Shown: positions 23,429 through 33,003, counted from the first letter of the stretch. The stretch: 64,000 bases of DNA from Desulfurivibrio sp044068515 (GCF_044068515.1 NZ_JBIPKI010000006.1:18270-82269); one strand, 5' to 3'. Program-made: numbers and translations. The notes: a model not told the origin generated them from the sequence alone.

Positions 23429-24610
23429 TCAGGTCAGTTCGGCCATGAGCAGGCGAAATGGCCGCTCCCGGCTTTCGATGGAGGCGGTGAGCCGGAACTG
23501 GGTCAGGGCCCGGCGCAGGTTATGCTCGGGATCGTCAGCCTTAAAATAACAGTTGCCGGCCAGATAGTCGCTGAAAAAACGCAGGCCCAGCTCGAAGGTG
23601 ATCAGGCGGGCGGCATCGTAAAAACAGGCCAGATCGCCGCGGGTCAGCAAGGGCCGCATGGGCTGGCAATAACCGGCCAGCAGGGCCCGGGCCAGGTCGA
23701 GGTCGAACTCCACGGCGGCCGGATCGCCGGGGTCTTCGCCGGCTCGATTGCAGCAGGAGCGCAGGCAGTCCCCGATATCGTACTGGAGCAGGCCCGGCTT
23801 GATCGTGTCCAGGTCGATCAGCGCCAGAGCCCGGTCCTCGGTGCGGTCAAAGAGAATATTGGTGAGCTTGGGATCACCGTGGATCACCTGCTCCCGCAAG
23901 ATACCCCGGGCCCGGGCCTGCTCCAGGCCGGCTACGCTGCTGCGGCGGCGGCTGATAAAATCCCGGCAAAAGCGCTGGTCGCCGGCGGCTCCGGCGGGTT
24001 CCGGCCGAGCGGCGGCGATCTGCTCGTAAGTCGCCAGCACCCAGGGAGTCACATGAAAGGCGGGCAGGGGATCGGCCAGCCGGTTTACTGGCAGATCCGC
24101 CAGCCAGGCATGAAAAAGCCCCAGGGCCGAACCGGCGGCTCCGGCCTGTTCCTCGGTGGCGATTCGGGACAGAACCCTGCTGGGGCCGATGAAATTAAGG
24201 GCCCGCCAGCAGTTCCCCTCCTGGTCGTAGTGAAAATCCCGGCCCTGCCGGGCCGGCAGGAGACGGACGGCCTGGTGGCGCTTGCCGGCTCCGGCGCCGG
24301 CGATTTTGCCGCCCAGATGCTGGCTGACCAGGCGGAGATTACCGAGCAGCATTTCCGGCTGGGGAAATATGGCGGGGTTGAGCCGCTGCAATAAAAAATC
24401 TTCCCCTCTGCGGCGCCGGACCAGGTAACTGTCGTTGATCAGGCCTCGGCCATGGGGAGTGATGGATATAATATCGCCGGGCGGGGCGAAAAAAGCCGCC
24501 ACCGAACGGGGTGAGAGGGGCAAAGTGGCGGGGCGGGATTCCTGATCGCTGTTCACAAGTTTGACAACCTCGAACCCTTCGGCATTCCGGCCCCGCGGCA
24601 ACGCCGGCAT
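23429..24610 (-). CDS. aminoglycoside-phosphotransferase-fold kinase (APH family)
   Basis: 393 residues. The kinase core is shown by INDSYLVRRR (nucleotide loop region, near residue 58), the catalytic VIHGDPKLTNILFD (HGD plus Asn, near 245) and LIDLDTIKPG (metal-binding Asp, near 268). The overall layout, with YDIGDCLRS and an all-helical C-terminal part, resembles sugar kinases such as N-acetylhexosamine 1-kinase rather than resistance enzymes. Its substrate is probably a small metabolite or sugar. The ATG at 24610 is the longest option; GTG or later starts are possible, since the first ~30 residues look non-conserved. Confidence 0.78.
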   Translation of the reverse strand: MPALPRGRNAEGFEVVKLVNSDQESRPATLPLSPRSVAAFFAPPGDIISITPHGRGLINDSYLVRRRRGEDFLLQRLNPAIFPQPEMLLGNLRLVSQHLGGKIAGAGAGKRHQAVRLLPARQGRDFHYDQEGNCWRALNFIGPSRVLSRIATEEQAGAAGSALGLFHAWLADLPVNRLADPLPAFHVTPWVLATYEQIAAARPEPAGAAGDQRFCRDFISRRRSSVAGLEQARARGILREQVIHGDPKLTNILFDRTEDRALALIDLDTIKPGLLQYDIGDCLRSCCNRAGEDPGDPAAVEFDLDLARALLAGYCQPMRPLLTRGDLACFYDAARLITFELGLRFFSDYLAGNCYFKADDPEHNLRRALTQFRLTASIESRERPFRLLMAELT

Positions 24611-24918
24611 AAATTGCCCAAGGGCGATCGGCCCGGCGGCCCGGCATTGGACATTCTCGAAAGCGCGGGCCTTCTGGCCAGGGTAAGGAGCCGCCGGCCA
24701 GATCCCGCGGGAGACCAGCCGGGGGCCTGTTTTTTAGCGACGTCGGCCCTTTTCACTGCTTAACTATTCGCTCCTCCGATGTCAAGGCCGGAGGTCGGCC
24801 AGCCGGGATTGCCGCCCCGCTGGTGGCCCCGCCGCCTGGTGCTGCGGCAGTTCATCATGGCGCCGGCAGTGGTCCGGGAGTTATTAAATAAAGATTTTCG
24901 CGCCGGCGGCAGCAATGA

Positions 24919-24960
24919 GGCGGCAATAGATTTGTGCCGCCATTAATTTTCGGCTATTCT
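24919..24960 (+). promoter_or_regulatory. promoter and dyad upstream of the hyp operon
   Basis: TTGTGC (24932-24937) and TATTCT (24955-24960) are 17 nt apart. A 7-bp inverted repeat GGCGGCA/TGCCGCC (24919-24925 and 24935-24941) overlaps the -35 and could be an operator. The rest of the 24611-25015 gap is GC-rich and I see no gene in it. Confidence 0.5.
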
Positions 24961-25015
24961 GGCCCAATGGCAAAAGCGCGGCAGAAAATTGACCGGTACT
25001 GGCGGGAACGGCACC

Positions 25016-25354
25016 ATGCATGAAATGTCGATAGCCTTGAATATCGTGGAGTTGGCCGAAAAGGAAAGCCGGGCGGCCGGCGGGGCCAAGATCCGGCGGA
25101 TCGAAGTGGAGGTGGGCGCCCTGGCCGGGGTGATGGAGGACGCCCTGCATTTCTGTTTTGCCGCCGCCTGTCGCGACACCCTGGCCGAGGGAGCGGAGTT
25201 GCTGATTCGGACCACGCCGGGGGAGGGCGAATGCGTCGGTTGCCGCCAGGTCATGCCGATGACCACCAACCTGGAACTTTGCCCCGCCTGCGGCGGTCTA
25301 TTGCGGATGAGGCAGGGAGCGGAACTGCGCTTGATCGCCATTGTGGTTGATTGA
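25016..25354 (+). CDS. hypA: hydrogenase nickel-insertion protein HypA
   Basis: 112 residues from the ATG at 25016, giving the canonical MHEMSIALNI start; H2 is the nickel ligand. The zinc site is two CxxC pairs, CVGC near residue 74 and CPAC near 90. HypA delivers Ni to the large subunit of [NiFe]-hydrogenase together with HypB. It is the first gene of a hypA-B-F-C-D-E cluster. The gap of about 120 nt to hypB shows no terminator. No hydrogenase structural genes lie in the window, so the client enzymes are elsewhere. Confidence 0.96.
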   Translation: MHEMSIALNIVELAEKESRAAGGAKIRRIEVEVGALAGVMEDALHFCFAAACRDTLAEGAELLIRTTPGEGECVGCRQVMPMTTNLELCPACGGLLRMRQGAELRLIAIVVD

Positions 25355-25473
25355 AACTTGGTTACATAAAAAGATTTTGCCCGGCGGCAGATCGGCCCCG
25401 GGGCTTGCCCGTAAGGTAACAGGCCAGGCTCAGGATCGCCTGGTTAAAATCCATTCCGAGAGGCTGGAAAATC

Positions 25474-26277
25474 ATGTGCGACAATTGCGGCTGTGATCAC
25501 GGGCCCGATGGCGTGACGATTACCGTGGCGGGAGTGACCCGCCGGGCGGGGAAAGACGGCCAGGGCACCGGCCCCCGGTGGGAGGGCGGTGGAGCCGAGG
25601 CTGAGGGGCATGGCGATCCCGGCCGCCGGCTGCTGGTGGAAAAAGAGGTTCTGGGACAGAACAACGCCCAGGCCGCCCATAACCGGGAGCATTTCCGCCG
25701 CCATAACATCCTGGCCCTCAATTTGGTGAGCTCGCCGGGCTCCGGCAAGACCACCATCCTCGAACAAACCATTCTGCGCCTGGCCGGCTCGCTGCCGTTG
25801 GCGGTCATCGAAGGCGATCAGCAAACCGTGCTGGATGCCCAGCGCATTGAAAAAACCGGGGTGCCGGTGGCCCAGGTCAATACCGGGGCCGGCTGCCATC
25901 TCGACGCTTCCATGATCCATCGGGCCCTGCATCGGCTTGAGCCCCCGCCCAACTCGCTCCTTTTCATCGAAAACGTCGGCAACCTGGTCTGTCCGGCGGT
26001 TTTTGATCTGGGTGAGGAGGCCAAGGTGGTGATCATCAGCGTTACAGAGGGGGAAGACAAGCCCTTGAAGTACCCCGCCATGTTCGCCGCCGCCAAGCTC
26101 TGCCTGATCAACAAGATCGACCTGCTGCCCTACGTCGATTTCGATCTGGAAAAATGCCGCCAGTACGCGCGCCGGGCCAACCCGGACCTGCAGTTTTGCG
26201 CCCTTTCCGCCCGCAGCGGCGAGGGCATGGATGCCTGGCTGGCGGCGATTCGCAGCTTGATGCCCGCCGCCCGATGA
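25474..26277 (+). CDS. hypB: hydrogenase nickel-incorporation GTPase HypB
   Basis: 267 residues. The N-terminal MCDNCGC is the high-affinity nickel motif of many HypB proteins. A poorly conserved Gly-rich stretch replaces the His-rich region seen in some species. The GTPase core has SSPGSGKTTILEQ (P-loop, near residue 88), EGDQQT, GAGCHLD (metal site), IENVGNLVCP and NKIDLLPY. It uses GTP hydrolysis to drive nickel transfer with HypA. The last 4 nt overlap the hypF start (ATGA), so the two are translationally coupled. Confidence 0.96.
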   Translation: MCDNCGCDHGPDGVTITVAGVTRRAGKDGQGTGPRWEGGGAEAEGHGDPGRRLLVEKEVLGQNNAQAAHNREHFRRHNILALNLVSSPGSGKTTILEQTILRLAGSLPLAVIEGDQQTVLDAQRIEKTGVPVAQVNTGAGCHLDASMIHRALHRLEPPPNSLLFIENVGNLVCPAVFDLGEEAKVVIISVTEGEDKPLKYPAMFAAAKLCLINKIDLLPYVDFDLEKCRQYARRANPDLQFCALSARSGEGMDAWLAAIRSLMPAAR

Positions 26278-28733
26278 CCCGTTGGCGCCTGCTGGTGAGC
26301 GGCATTGTCCAGGGGGTGGGGTTCAGGCCCTTTGTCTATCGCCTGGCGCGCCGCCATGGCCTGGCCGGACTGGTTCGCAACAGCCCCGCCGGGGTGGAAA
26401 TGGAAATCGAGGGTCCGGCGCCGGCCCTGGAGGCTTTTGCCGCCGCCCTGGCGGGTGAATGCCCCCCCGCCGCCGTGATCGAAGAGGTGGAGCAAACCGC
26501 AATCCCTCCCCAGCAAAGTGCTGCTTTCATCATTGAAGCCTCCGGCGCCGGCGGCCCCCCCCTGGCCGGGGTGAGCCCGGATTTGGCGGTCTGCCCGGAT
26601 TGCTTGCGGGAGATGCTGGATCCGGCCGACCGCCGTTACCTATATCCTTTTATCAATTGCACCAACTGCGGCCCCCGTTACACGATCATCGAAGCGATTC
26701 CCTATGATCGTCCCCACACCACCATGCGGGCCTTTACCATGTGCCCGTCCTGCCAGGCGGAATACGACGATCCGGCCAGTCGCCGGTTCCACGCCCAGCC
26801 CAATGCCTGCCCGGCCTGCGGCCCCCGGTTGCGGCTGGCTCCGCTCCAGGAGCCGGGGCCGGATGCCGGCAATCCGGCCGACGCCGCTTTGCCCCGATCG
26901 ATTTGGGCGGCGGGGGCAGAGGCGCTGGAGGCCGACGGGCGGCCAGACCAGCGGGCAGCGGTTGCTGCCGCCCGGGGCCTGTTGCGATCCGGTGGGATCC
27001 TGGCGATCAAGGGAATCGGCGGCTTTCATCTGGCGGTCAACGCGGCCGATGATGCGGCAGTGCGCCGCCTGAGGCGCCGCAAGGGCCGGGCGGCCAAGCC
27101 GCTGGCCCTCATGGTCCGGGATCTGGCCACGGCCCGGGGCCTGGTGCGGTTAAGCCCGGATGATGAACGGCTTTTGACCTCCCCGGCCCGCCCCATTGTG
27201 CTGGCCCCCAAAATCACGGTCGAGCCAGGACCAGCCGGAACGGCACCGCCCCTGGCGGCCCCGGCGGTGGCCCCGGGCCACCAGCGCCTGGGCCTGATGC
27301 TGGCCTACGCCCCGCTCCATTATCTGCTGCTGACCGATGATCTGCCGGTGCTGGTGATGACCAGCGCCAATCGCAGCGCCGAACCGATCTGCATCGCCGA
27401 CGACGAGGCCCGCCGGCGGCTGGCGGGGATTGCCGATGCCACCCTGCTCCACGATCGGCAAATCAGCCGGGGCAACGACGATTCGGTGGTCATGGGTCTG
27501 GTCGGTTTGCCTGCTCCGGCCGGGATCCCCGGTTCAACCGGCCATTTGATGATCCGCCGGGGTCGGGGCTACGCTCCCGGGCTGCTGCCGGTGGCCACCG
27601 GCGGGGCGGCGGTGCTGGCCGTGGGGGCGGAACTGAAGAACACCGTCTGCCTGGCCGCGGCGGGCCGGGCGGTTTTAAGCCAGCATATCGGAGACTTGCA
27701 AAACCTGGAAAGTTACCGGGTCTTTGACCGGACCATCCGCGATCTCGCCGCCCTTTTTGCCATCCGTCCGCAAGTGGTGGCGCATGATCTTCATCCCGAT
27801 TATCTTTCCAGCCGCTGGGCCCGCGAGTGGGCCCAGGCCGAGGGGTTGCCCCGCCTGGCGGTTCAGCACCACCATGCCCACCTGGCCTCCTGCCTGGCGG
27901 AAAATCGGCATCCCGGTCCGGCCATCGGTGTGATTCTGGACGGCACCGGTTACGGCCCGGACCACACCATCTGGGGCGGCGAGATTCTCATCGGCGATGG
28001 CGCCGGCTACCGGCGTTACGGCCATCTTGAAACCATGCCGTTGCCCGGGGGCGATGCCGCAGTCGCCCAGCCCTGGCGGGCCGGACTGGCCTATCTCCAT
28101 CAGGCCTTTGGCGGCGAGCTGCCCGACTTGCCCTTTCTGGCCGGGCTTGGCGATCCCGCCTTGACCGGGGGCGGCGGAGGGGGACGGGCAGCGGTGGTGG
28201 CCATGCTGGAGCGCCGGCTCAACTGCCCCCTTACCAGCAGCTGCGGTCGCTTGTTTGATGCCGTGGCCGCCATCAGCGGCGGCCCGGGAATTATCAGCTA
28301 TGAGGCCCAGGCCGCCATTGAATTGATGCAGGCGGGCGGCGGGATGGCGGCCCCCGCTTTTGCCTACGGGATAGAAGAACAGGGGGAAGGGATTGTACTC
28401 GGCATCCGGCCCCTGGTGCGGGATGTCGCCGCCGCGGTTGCCGCCGGGGCCGACCTGGCCATGATCAGTCGACGTTTTCATTATACTCTGGTAAAAATGT
28501 TTACCGCCGCGGTGCAACGGGCCGCCACGGCCAGCGGGATCAAAACAGTGGTACTTTCCGGGGGAGTGATGCAAAATGAAATCCTGCTGGCCGGGCTGGG
28601 GCAAGCCCTGACTGCGGCCGGTTTCGAAGTTCTGCTGCCCCGGCGTCTACCGCCCAACGACGGTTGCATTTCCTTCGGCCAGGCGGTAATCGCCCTTAAC
28701 TTTGCCCAGCACGGCAAACAAGTTCAGCCCTGA
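26274..28733 (+). CDS. hypF: carbamoyltransferase HypF
   Basis: 819 residues from the ATG overlapping the hypB stop; the longer open frame upstream is hypB shadow. Domains in order: acylphosphatase (SGIVQGVGFRPFVYRLARR, residues 9-27), zinc fingers (CPDCLREMLDP, CTNCGPRYT, CPSCQAEYDD, CPACGPRL, about 105-185), a YrdC-like domain (GGILAIKGIGGFHL near 240) and a Kae1-like domain (VQHHHAHLASCLAE near 530). It makes the carbamoyl group that HypE turns into the cyanide ligand. The length is slightly above the usual 750-800. Confidence 0.96.
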   Translation: MTRWRLLVSGIVQGVGFRPFVYRLARRHGLAGLVRNSPAGVEMEIEGPAPALEAFAAALAGECPPAAVIEEVEQTAIPPQQSAAFIIEASGAGGPPLAGVSPDLAVCPDCLREMLDPADRRYLYPFINCTNCGPRYTIIEAIPYDRPHTTMRAFTMCPSCQAEYDDPASRRFHAQPNACPACGPRLRLAPLQEPGPDAGNPADAALPRSIWAAGAEALEADGRPDQRAAVAAARGLLRSGGILAIKGIGGFHLAVNAADDAAVRRLRRRKGRAAKPLALMVRDLATARGLVRLSPDDERLLTSPARPIVLAPKITVEPGPAGTAPPLAAPAVAPGHQRLGLMLAYAPLHYLLLTDDLPVLVMTSANRSAEPICIADDEARRRLAGIADATLLHDRQISRGNDDSVVMGLVGLPAPAGIPGSTGHLMIRRGRGYAPGLLPVATGGAAVLAVGAELKNTVCLAAAGRAVLSQHIGDLQNLESYRVFDRTIRDLAALFAIRPQVVAHDLHPDYLSSRWAREWAQAEGLPRLAVQHHHAHLASCLAENRHPGPAIGVILDGTGYGPDHTIWGGEILIGDGAGYRRYGHLETMPLPGGDAAVAQPWRAGLAYLHQAFGGELPDLPFLAGLGDPALTGGGGGGRAAVVAMLERRLNCPLTSSCGRLFDAVAAISGGPGIISYEAQAAIELMQAGGGMAAPAFAYGIEEQGEGIVLGIRPLVRDVAAAVAAGADLAMISRRFHYTLVKMFTAAVQRAATASGIKTVVLSGGVMQNEILLAGLGQALTAAGFEVLLPRRLPPNDGCISFGQAVIALNFAQHGKQVQP

Positions 28734-28744
28734 AGAGGTTCTCA

Positions 28745-29047
28745 ATGTGTCTGGCGGTACCGGGAAAAGTGGTGGAAATTTTTGAGGAAAACGGCTTGAA
28801 GATGGGCCATGTCGACTATGCCGGGGCCGTGAGCCGGGCCTGTCTCGAATATGTGCCGGAAATCAAGCTGGGCGATTATACCGTGGTGCACGCCGGTTTC
28901 GCTCTTTCCATCCTCGATGAGGAAGAGGCGGCCAAAAGCTTCGATGCCTGGCGGGAACTTCAGGCCGAGGCGGATCGGCAGGGGGTTGATCTCTTCGGCC
29001 GGCCCCTGGATCCGGATGCGGCCAAGCCAAAGCGGGGCCAGGTCTGA
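28745..29047 (+). CDS. hypC: hydrogenase assembly chaperone HypC
   Basis: 100 residues with the invariant start MCLAVPGKVVEI; C2 binds iron with HypD. Further marks are VDYAGAVSRACLEYVPE and GDYTVVHAGFALSILDEEEA. HypC carries the Fe(CN)2CO unit with HypD and hands it to the hydrogenase large subunit. It follows hypF by 11 nt, and its stop overlaps the hypD start by one base (TGATG). The C-terminal tail is a little longer than in E. coli. Confidence 0.96.
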   Translation: MCLAVPGKVVEIFEENGLKMGHVDYAGAVSRACLEYVPEIKLGDYTVVHAGFALSILDEEEAAKSFDAWRELQAEADRQGVDLFGRPLDPDAAKPKRGQV

Positions 29048-30141
29048 TGCTGAAATACCTGGATGAATACCGGGATCCTGACCTGGCCCGGCGCCTGCTG
29101 GGGGAAATTGCCGCCGTGGCGCGTCGCCCCCTGGTGATCATGGAGATCTGCGGCGGCCATACCCATGCCATCATCCGCTCCGGCATCGACCGCCTGTTGC
29201 CGGAGCAGATCGAGCTGGTGCACGGGCCGGGCTGCCCGGTTTGCGTCACTCCCGTTGAACTGGTGGACAAGGCCGTCGCCCTGGCCGGCCGGCCCGAAGT
29301 GATCTTCACCAGCTTCGGTGACATGCTGCGGGTGCCGGGAAGCCGGGAAAGCCTGGCTATGGTCCGCTCCCGGGGCGGTGATGTCCGTCCGCTTTACTCT
29401 CCCTTGGGGGCGGTCGAGCTGGCCGTGCGCCACCCCGACCGGCAGGTGGTTTTTTTCGCGGTGGGTTTTGAAACCACCGCCCCCGGCAATGCTCTGGCGG
29501 TGCGGCAGGCCGCCCGCCTCGGGCTGGGGAATTTCAGCCTGCTGGTCAGTCATGTCCTGGTGCCGCCGGCGATCACCGCTTTGCTGGCCAGCCCGGCAAA
29601 CCGGGTCCAGGCCTTTATCGCCCCCGGCCATGTCTGCACCGTGACCGGCCTGGAGGAATATGAAGCGATCGCCGCCGATTACCGGGTGCCCATTGTCCCG
29701 GCCGGCTTCGAGCCGGTGGATATCCTGGCCGCCATTCTGCTGCTGGTCCGGCAAGCCGAGGCCGGCCGGGCCGAGGTGGAAAATGAATACAGCCGCTCGG
29801 TGCGCCGCGAGGGCAATCCCGCCGCCCGCCGGACGGTGGCGGAGGTTTTCCAGGTCAGCGACCGGACCTGGCGCGGCCTGGGGCAAATTCCCGCCAGCGG
29901 CTTGACCCTTAGGCCGGAATTCGCCGCCTTCGACGCCGAGCAGAAATTTGACCTCTCCCCGATTCAGGCCGAGGAATCGCCCCTGTGTATCAGCGGAGCG
30001 ATCCTCCGCGGCGAAAAAAAACCGCCCCAGTGCCCCGCCTTCGGCCGCCAATGCACCCCCGCCCATCCCTTGGGCGCGACCATGGTTTCCAACGAAGGGG
30101 CCTGTTCCGCCTACTTCAGCGCCCAGCGCCACCGGTTCTGA
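29047..30141 (+). CDS. hypD: hydrogenase Fe-cofactor assembly protein HypD
   Basis: 364 residues, the standard size. Conserved parts are EICGGHTHAI near residue 35, HGPGCPVCVTP near 60, AVGFETTAPG near 140, and the C-terminal FGRQCTPAHPLGATMVS with EGACSAYF, whose Cys bind the [4Fe-4S] cluster. HypD provides electrons and a scaffold for placing CN and CO on iron. It overlaps hypC by 1 nt and is followed by hypE after about 70 nt. Confidence 0.96.
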   Translation: MLKYLDEYRDPDLARRLLGEIAAVARRPLVIMEICGGHTHAIIRSGIDRLLPEQIELVHGPGCPVCVTPVELVDKAVALAGRPEVIFTSFGDMLRVPGSRESLAMVRSRGGDVRPLYSPLGAVELAVRHPDRQVVFFAVGFETTAPGNALAVRQAARLGLGNFSLLVSHVLVPPAITALLASPANRVQAFIAPGHVCTVTGLEEYEAIAADYRVPIVPAGFEPVDILAAILLLVRQAEAGRAEVENEYSRSVRREGNPAARRTVAEVFQVSDRTWRGLGQIPASGLTLRPEFAAFDAEQKFDLSPIQAEESPLCISGAILRGEKKPPQCPAFGRQCTPAHPLGATMVSNEGACSAYFSAQRHRF

Positions 30142-30212
30142 GGCCCGGCCCGCTTGGCCCAAGCCCGGCGGCAAAGCCGGGCACTCAACAGCTAACCCCT
30201 TAGAGGTTGTCG

Positions 30213-31313
30213 ATGTCTTTATCCATCAAGCCGGAAGATTTCACTTGTCCCTTGCCGCAGGATAACAGCGAGACCGTCCAGTTGGCCCACGGCGGCGGCA
30301 GCCGCCTGGCCGCCGAGCTGATCGAAAAAATGCTGGTGCCCGCCTTTGCCGACCCGGTTCTGGCCCGCCTGGAAGACCAGGCGGTGCTGAACCCGGAACT
30401 GGCCGCCGGGGAACGGCTGGCCTTCACCACCGATTCCTTCGTGGTGGATCCGCTTTTTTTCCCCGGCGGCAGCATCGGGGAACTGGCGATCAACGGTACG
30501 GTCAACGATCTGGCCATGGGCGGAGCCCGGCCCCTTTATCTTTCCGCGGCCCTGATCATCGAGGAGGGTCTGCCCCTGGAGTGGTTGCGGCGGGTGGTTG
30601 CCGCCATGAGCGCCGCCGCTTCCGCGGCCGGGGTGCGGGTGGTGACCGGGGATACCAAGGTGGTGGGCCGGGGCGCCTGCGACAAGCTTTTTATCAACAC
30701 CAGCGGTATTGGGGCGGTACCGGCGGGAATCGAGTTATCCGCCGCCAACCTCAGGCCCGGTGATCAGATCATCATTTCCGGCACCATGGCCGATCACGGG
30801 ATGGCGATCATGAGCTGCCGCCAGGGTTTGAGTTTTGTCGAAGCCCTGCGGAGTGATACTGCCGCCCTGGATGGCCTGGTGGCCGTCATCCTGGCGGCGG
30901 CCGGGATGGGGGGAAGGGAGAGCGGCGGACCCTCGGGGGCCCTGCGGGCGATGCGGGATCCCACCCGGGGCGGGGTTGCGGCGGTCTTGAGTGAAATGGC
31001 CCGGGCGTCGGGTGTTGGGGTGGTCATCGCGGAAGAAAGCCTGCCGGTGGCCGACCCGGTTCGGGGGGCCTGTGAAATTCTCGGCATCGACCCGCTCTTT
31101 GTCGCCAATGAAGGCAAACTGCTGGCGGTGGTAGCCCCCGAAGCAGCCGCTCCGGTGCTGAATGCCATGCGGGCCCACCCTTTGGGTCGGCAGGCGGCGA
31201 TCATCGGCGAGGTGCGGGCCGCCAATCCCGGCCTGGTGGCCCTGCGCACTCTCCTGGGGCCCCACCGGATCATCGACTTGCCCGCCGGCGAACTGCTGCC
31301 CCGGATCTGCTGA
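30213..31313 (+). CDS. hypE: hydrogenase cyanide-forming protein HypE
   Basis: 366 residues from the ATG at 30213, six bases after a TAGAGG ribosome site; a TTG two codons earlier is less likely. AIR-synthase-like fold: LAHGGGSRL near residue 27, FTTDSFVVDPLFFPGG near 74, INGTVNDLAMGGA near 98 and RDPTRGGVAAVLSEM near 252. It ends in PRIC, whose C-terminal Cys accepts the carbamoyl group and is dehydrated to thiocyanate. It closes the hyp cluster and converges on a lipoprotein gene. No clear terminator is visible in the 30-nt gap. Confidence 0.96.
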   Translation: MSLSIKPEDFTCPLPQDNSETVQLAHGGGSRLAAELIEKMLVPAFADPVLARLEDQAVLNPELAAGERLAFTTDSFVVDPLFFPGGSIGELAINGTVNDLAMGGARPLYLSAALIIEEGLPLEWLRRVVAAMSAAASAAGVRVVTGDTKVVGRGACDKLFINTSGIGAVPAGIELSAANLRPGDQIIISGTMADHGMAIMSCRQGLSFVEALRSDTAALDGLVAVILAAAGMGGRESGGPSGALRAMRDPTRGGVAAVLSEMARASGVGVVIAEESLPVADPVRGACEILGIDPLFVANEGKLLAVVAPEAAAPVLNAMRAHPLGRQAAIIGEVRAANPGLVALRTLLGPHRIIDLPAGELLPRIC

Positions 31314-31343
31314 TCAGCGTCGCAACAGCAGGGGGAATGCTCT

Positions 31344-31862
31344 TCAGAGACCCCGGCCGTCGTCGCGGTCCTCCCCGTCATTTTCCCGGTTCATGGGGGT
31401 TACGTAAATCCTTACCTGCTGGCCGTCCACATAGTATGCAACATTGAGGACATCGGGCATGCCGAAACCCGACAGCCGATAAATGGGACGCAGTTCGTAA
31501 CCGATCACCTCACTCTGGGGACCCAGGATCGCCCGCAGTTGCGGGCGCTGGTAATGGGCGCTGCAGTTGATGAACTCCTGGGCTTTGGCCAGGGCGGCCG
31601 CTGCCGGCACCCCCTCTTCGACCCGGAACTGGAAGGCCGGCGAGGCCGGGGCAAAGGTATAAGGCTGATTCTCCTGCTGGAGAAAGGCGATGGTCGAGGT
31701 GTCGTTGCCGTAGCTGCAGCCATGCAGAATGAGGGTGTAGGTGCCGCTGAGGGCGCTTTCCTCCGCCCGGGTCGTATCCAGGCGCAGCCCGGGGGTGCAG
31801 GAGATCAGGGTCAGGCTGAGCAGCAGCGAAAGGACGGACGTGGCAGGTGTCAACATATTCAT
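31344..31862 (-). CDS. lipoprotein of unknown function
   Basis: 172 residues. The signal peptide (residues 1-21) ends in LISC, a lipobox. The mature part has two further Cys in LHGCSYGND and FINCSAHYQ, perhaps a disulfide. A central AlaLeu-rich helix (VPAAAALAKAQEFI) and a C-terminal beta region (YELRPIYRL, NVAYYVDGQQVRIYV) follow. The tail is acidic (RENDGEDRDDGRG). GGAGG precedes the ATG. It stands alone and converges with hypE. The family is not recognised. Confidence 0.72.
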   Translation of the reverse strand: MNMLTPATSVLSLLLSLTLISCTPGLRLDTTRAEESALSGTYTLILHGCSYGNDTSTIAFLQQENQPYTFAPASPAFQFRVEEGVPAAAALAKAQEFINCSAHYQRPQLRAILGPQSEVIGYELRPIYRLSGFGMPDVLNVAYYVDGQQVRIYVTPMNRENDGEDRDDGRGL

Positions 31863-32085
31863 GGCTAACCTCCGCAGTTTAAAAGGGCAAGAATTGTTGA
31901 CCCTTATTATAGCATCGCTCTGACAGGCGGCGGGATAAAATTTTGGGTCCGCAACATCGGCATGGCCCGGCAGGGAGATTCCGCCGGCGGCGCTCGGTAT
32001 TGCCGGGGGGCCAGGGCGGGATTTCGGCCCACAAAGAGGGGGACCGCCGGTCGAAGACCTATGAGCCCATGGGATCCCTCGGAAT

Positions 32086-33003
32086 TCAGCCCTTGGCGAT
32101 GATCGCCTGCATGTCCCGGTGAATGAGGCCGTTGGAGGCCAGCAGTTCTGGCTTGAAAGGGGAAAAATCCGCCCCGCTGAAGTCGCCGGACCGGCCGCCG
32201 GCCTCGTGGAGCAGAATAATCCCCGCCGCCGTGTCCCAGGGCTTGAGATTGATTTCCCAGAAGCCGTCCAGCCGGCCGCAGGCCACGTAGGCCAGATCCA
32301 GGGCCGCCGCCCCCGCCCGTCTTACGCCCTGCACCCGGGGTAGCATCGCCTTCAGCACATCCACCACTTCATCGGCCTTTTCCGCGATGCTGTAAGGAAA
32401 ACCGGTGGCCAGGAGCGCCTTTTCGAGCACGTTGATCCGGGAAACCCGGATCGGCGAGCCATTGAGCCAGGCCCCGCCCCCGGCGACGGCGCAGAAAAAT
32501 TCCTCGCTGATCGGATTGTAGATCACCCCCGCCCGGCATTGGCCCGCTTCCATGTAACCGATGGCCACGGCGAACCAGGGATAGGCATGGGCGAAATTGG
32601 TGGTGCCGTCCAAGGGATCGATGACCCAGAGGGGACCCTGCAAATCCGGCCCCGGCGGTGGAGCTGGATCGGGCGGAGCCGAGGGAGAACTCGTCGGGCC
32701 GGGCAGGGGAGTTGCCGGTCCCGGGTTGCCGGCGGGAGTCGGCTGGTAGGCGGAGGCCGACTCTTCGGCCAGCACCGCGATTTCGGGGTGAGTGCGGCTG
32801 AGAATTTTTAGGATGGCCTTTTCAGCGGCGACATCGGCTTCGGTGACCAGATCGATCCGGCCCTTGTTGCTGATCTTAACCGGGGTATCGTAAAGCCGGC
32901 GCAGGATTTCCCCGGCCGCTAAGGCGGCCCGGCCCGCCGCGTCGAGAATTGCCGCCAGGCGGCGATCCCGGCAACGGGCCAGAGAGCGTTGCAGACGATC
33001 CAT
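32086..33003 (-). CDS. suhB: inositol monophosphatase family protein (SuhB-like) with Pro-rich insert
   Basis: 305 residues, about 40 more than usual. The two family signatures are present: VIDPLDGTTNFAHAYPWF near residue 150, with the metal-binding Asp, and WDTAAGIILLHEAGG near 258. The first metal Glu is in VLAEESAS near 98. The extra length is a Pro/Gly/Ser-rich insert after that Glu (about residues 103-140), lacking in typical members and probably a flexible loop. The family dephosphorylates myo-inositol phosphate or related phosphates; SuhB also acts in rRNA antitermination in E. coli. The substrate here is not determined. Confidence 0.88.
   Translation of the reverse strand: MDRLQRSLARCRDRRLAAILDAAGRAALAAGEILRRLYDTPVKISNKGRIDLVTEADVAAEKAILKILSRTHPEIAVLAEESASAYQPTPAGNPGPATPLPGPTSSPSAPPDPAPPPGPDLQGPLWVIDPLDGTTNFAHAYPWFAVAIGYMEAGQCRAGVIYNPISEEFFCAVAGGGAWLNGSPIRVSRINVLEKALLATGFPYSIAEKADEVVDVLKAMLPRVQGVRRAGAAALDLAYVACGRLDGFWEINLKPWDTAAGIILLHEAGGRSGDFSGADFSPFKPELLASNGLIHRDMQAIIAKG

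Noticed and set aside
24950..25015. Sigma-54 promoter for hyp operon
   Set aside because: TGGC and GC pairs are present but not at the -24/-12 spacing.
30207..30212. TTG start of hypE
   Set aside because: ATG at 30213 has better spacing from TAGAGG and matches usual HypE starts.
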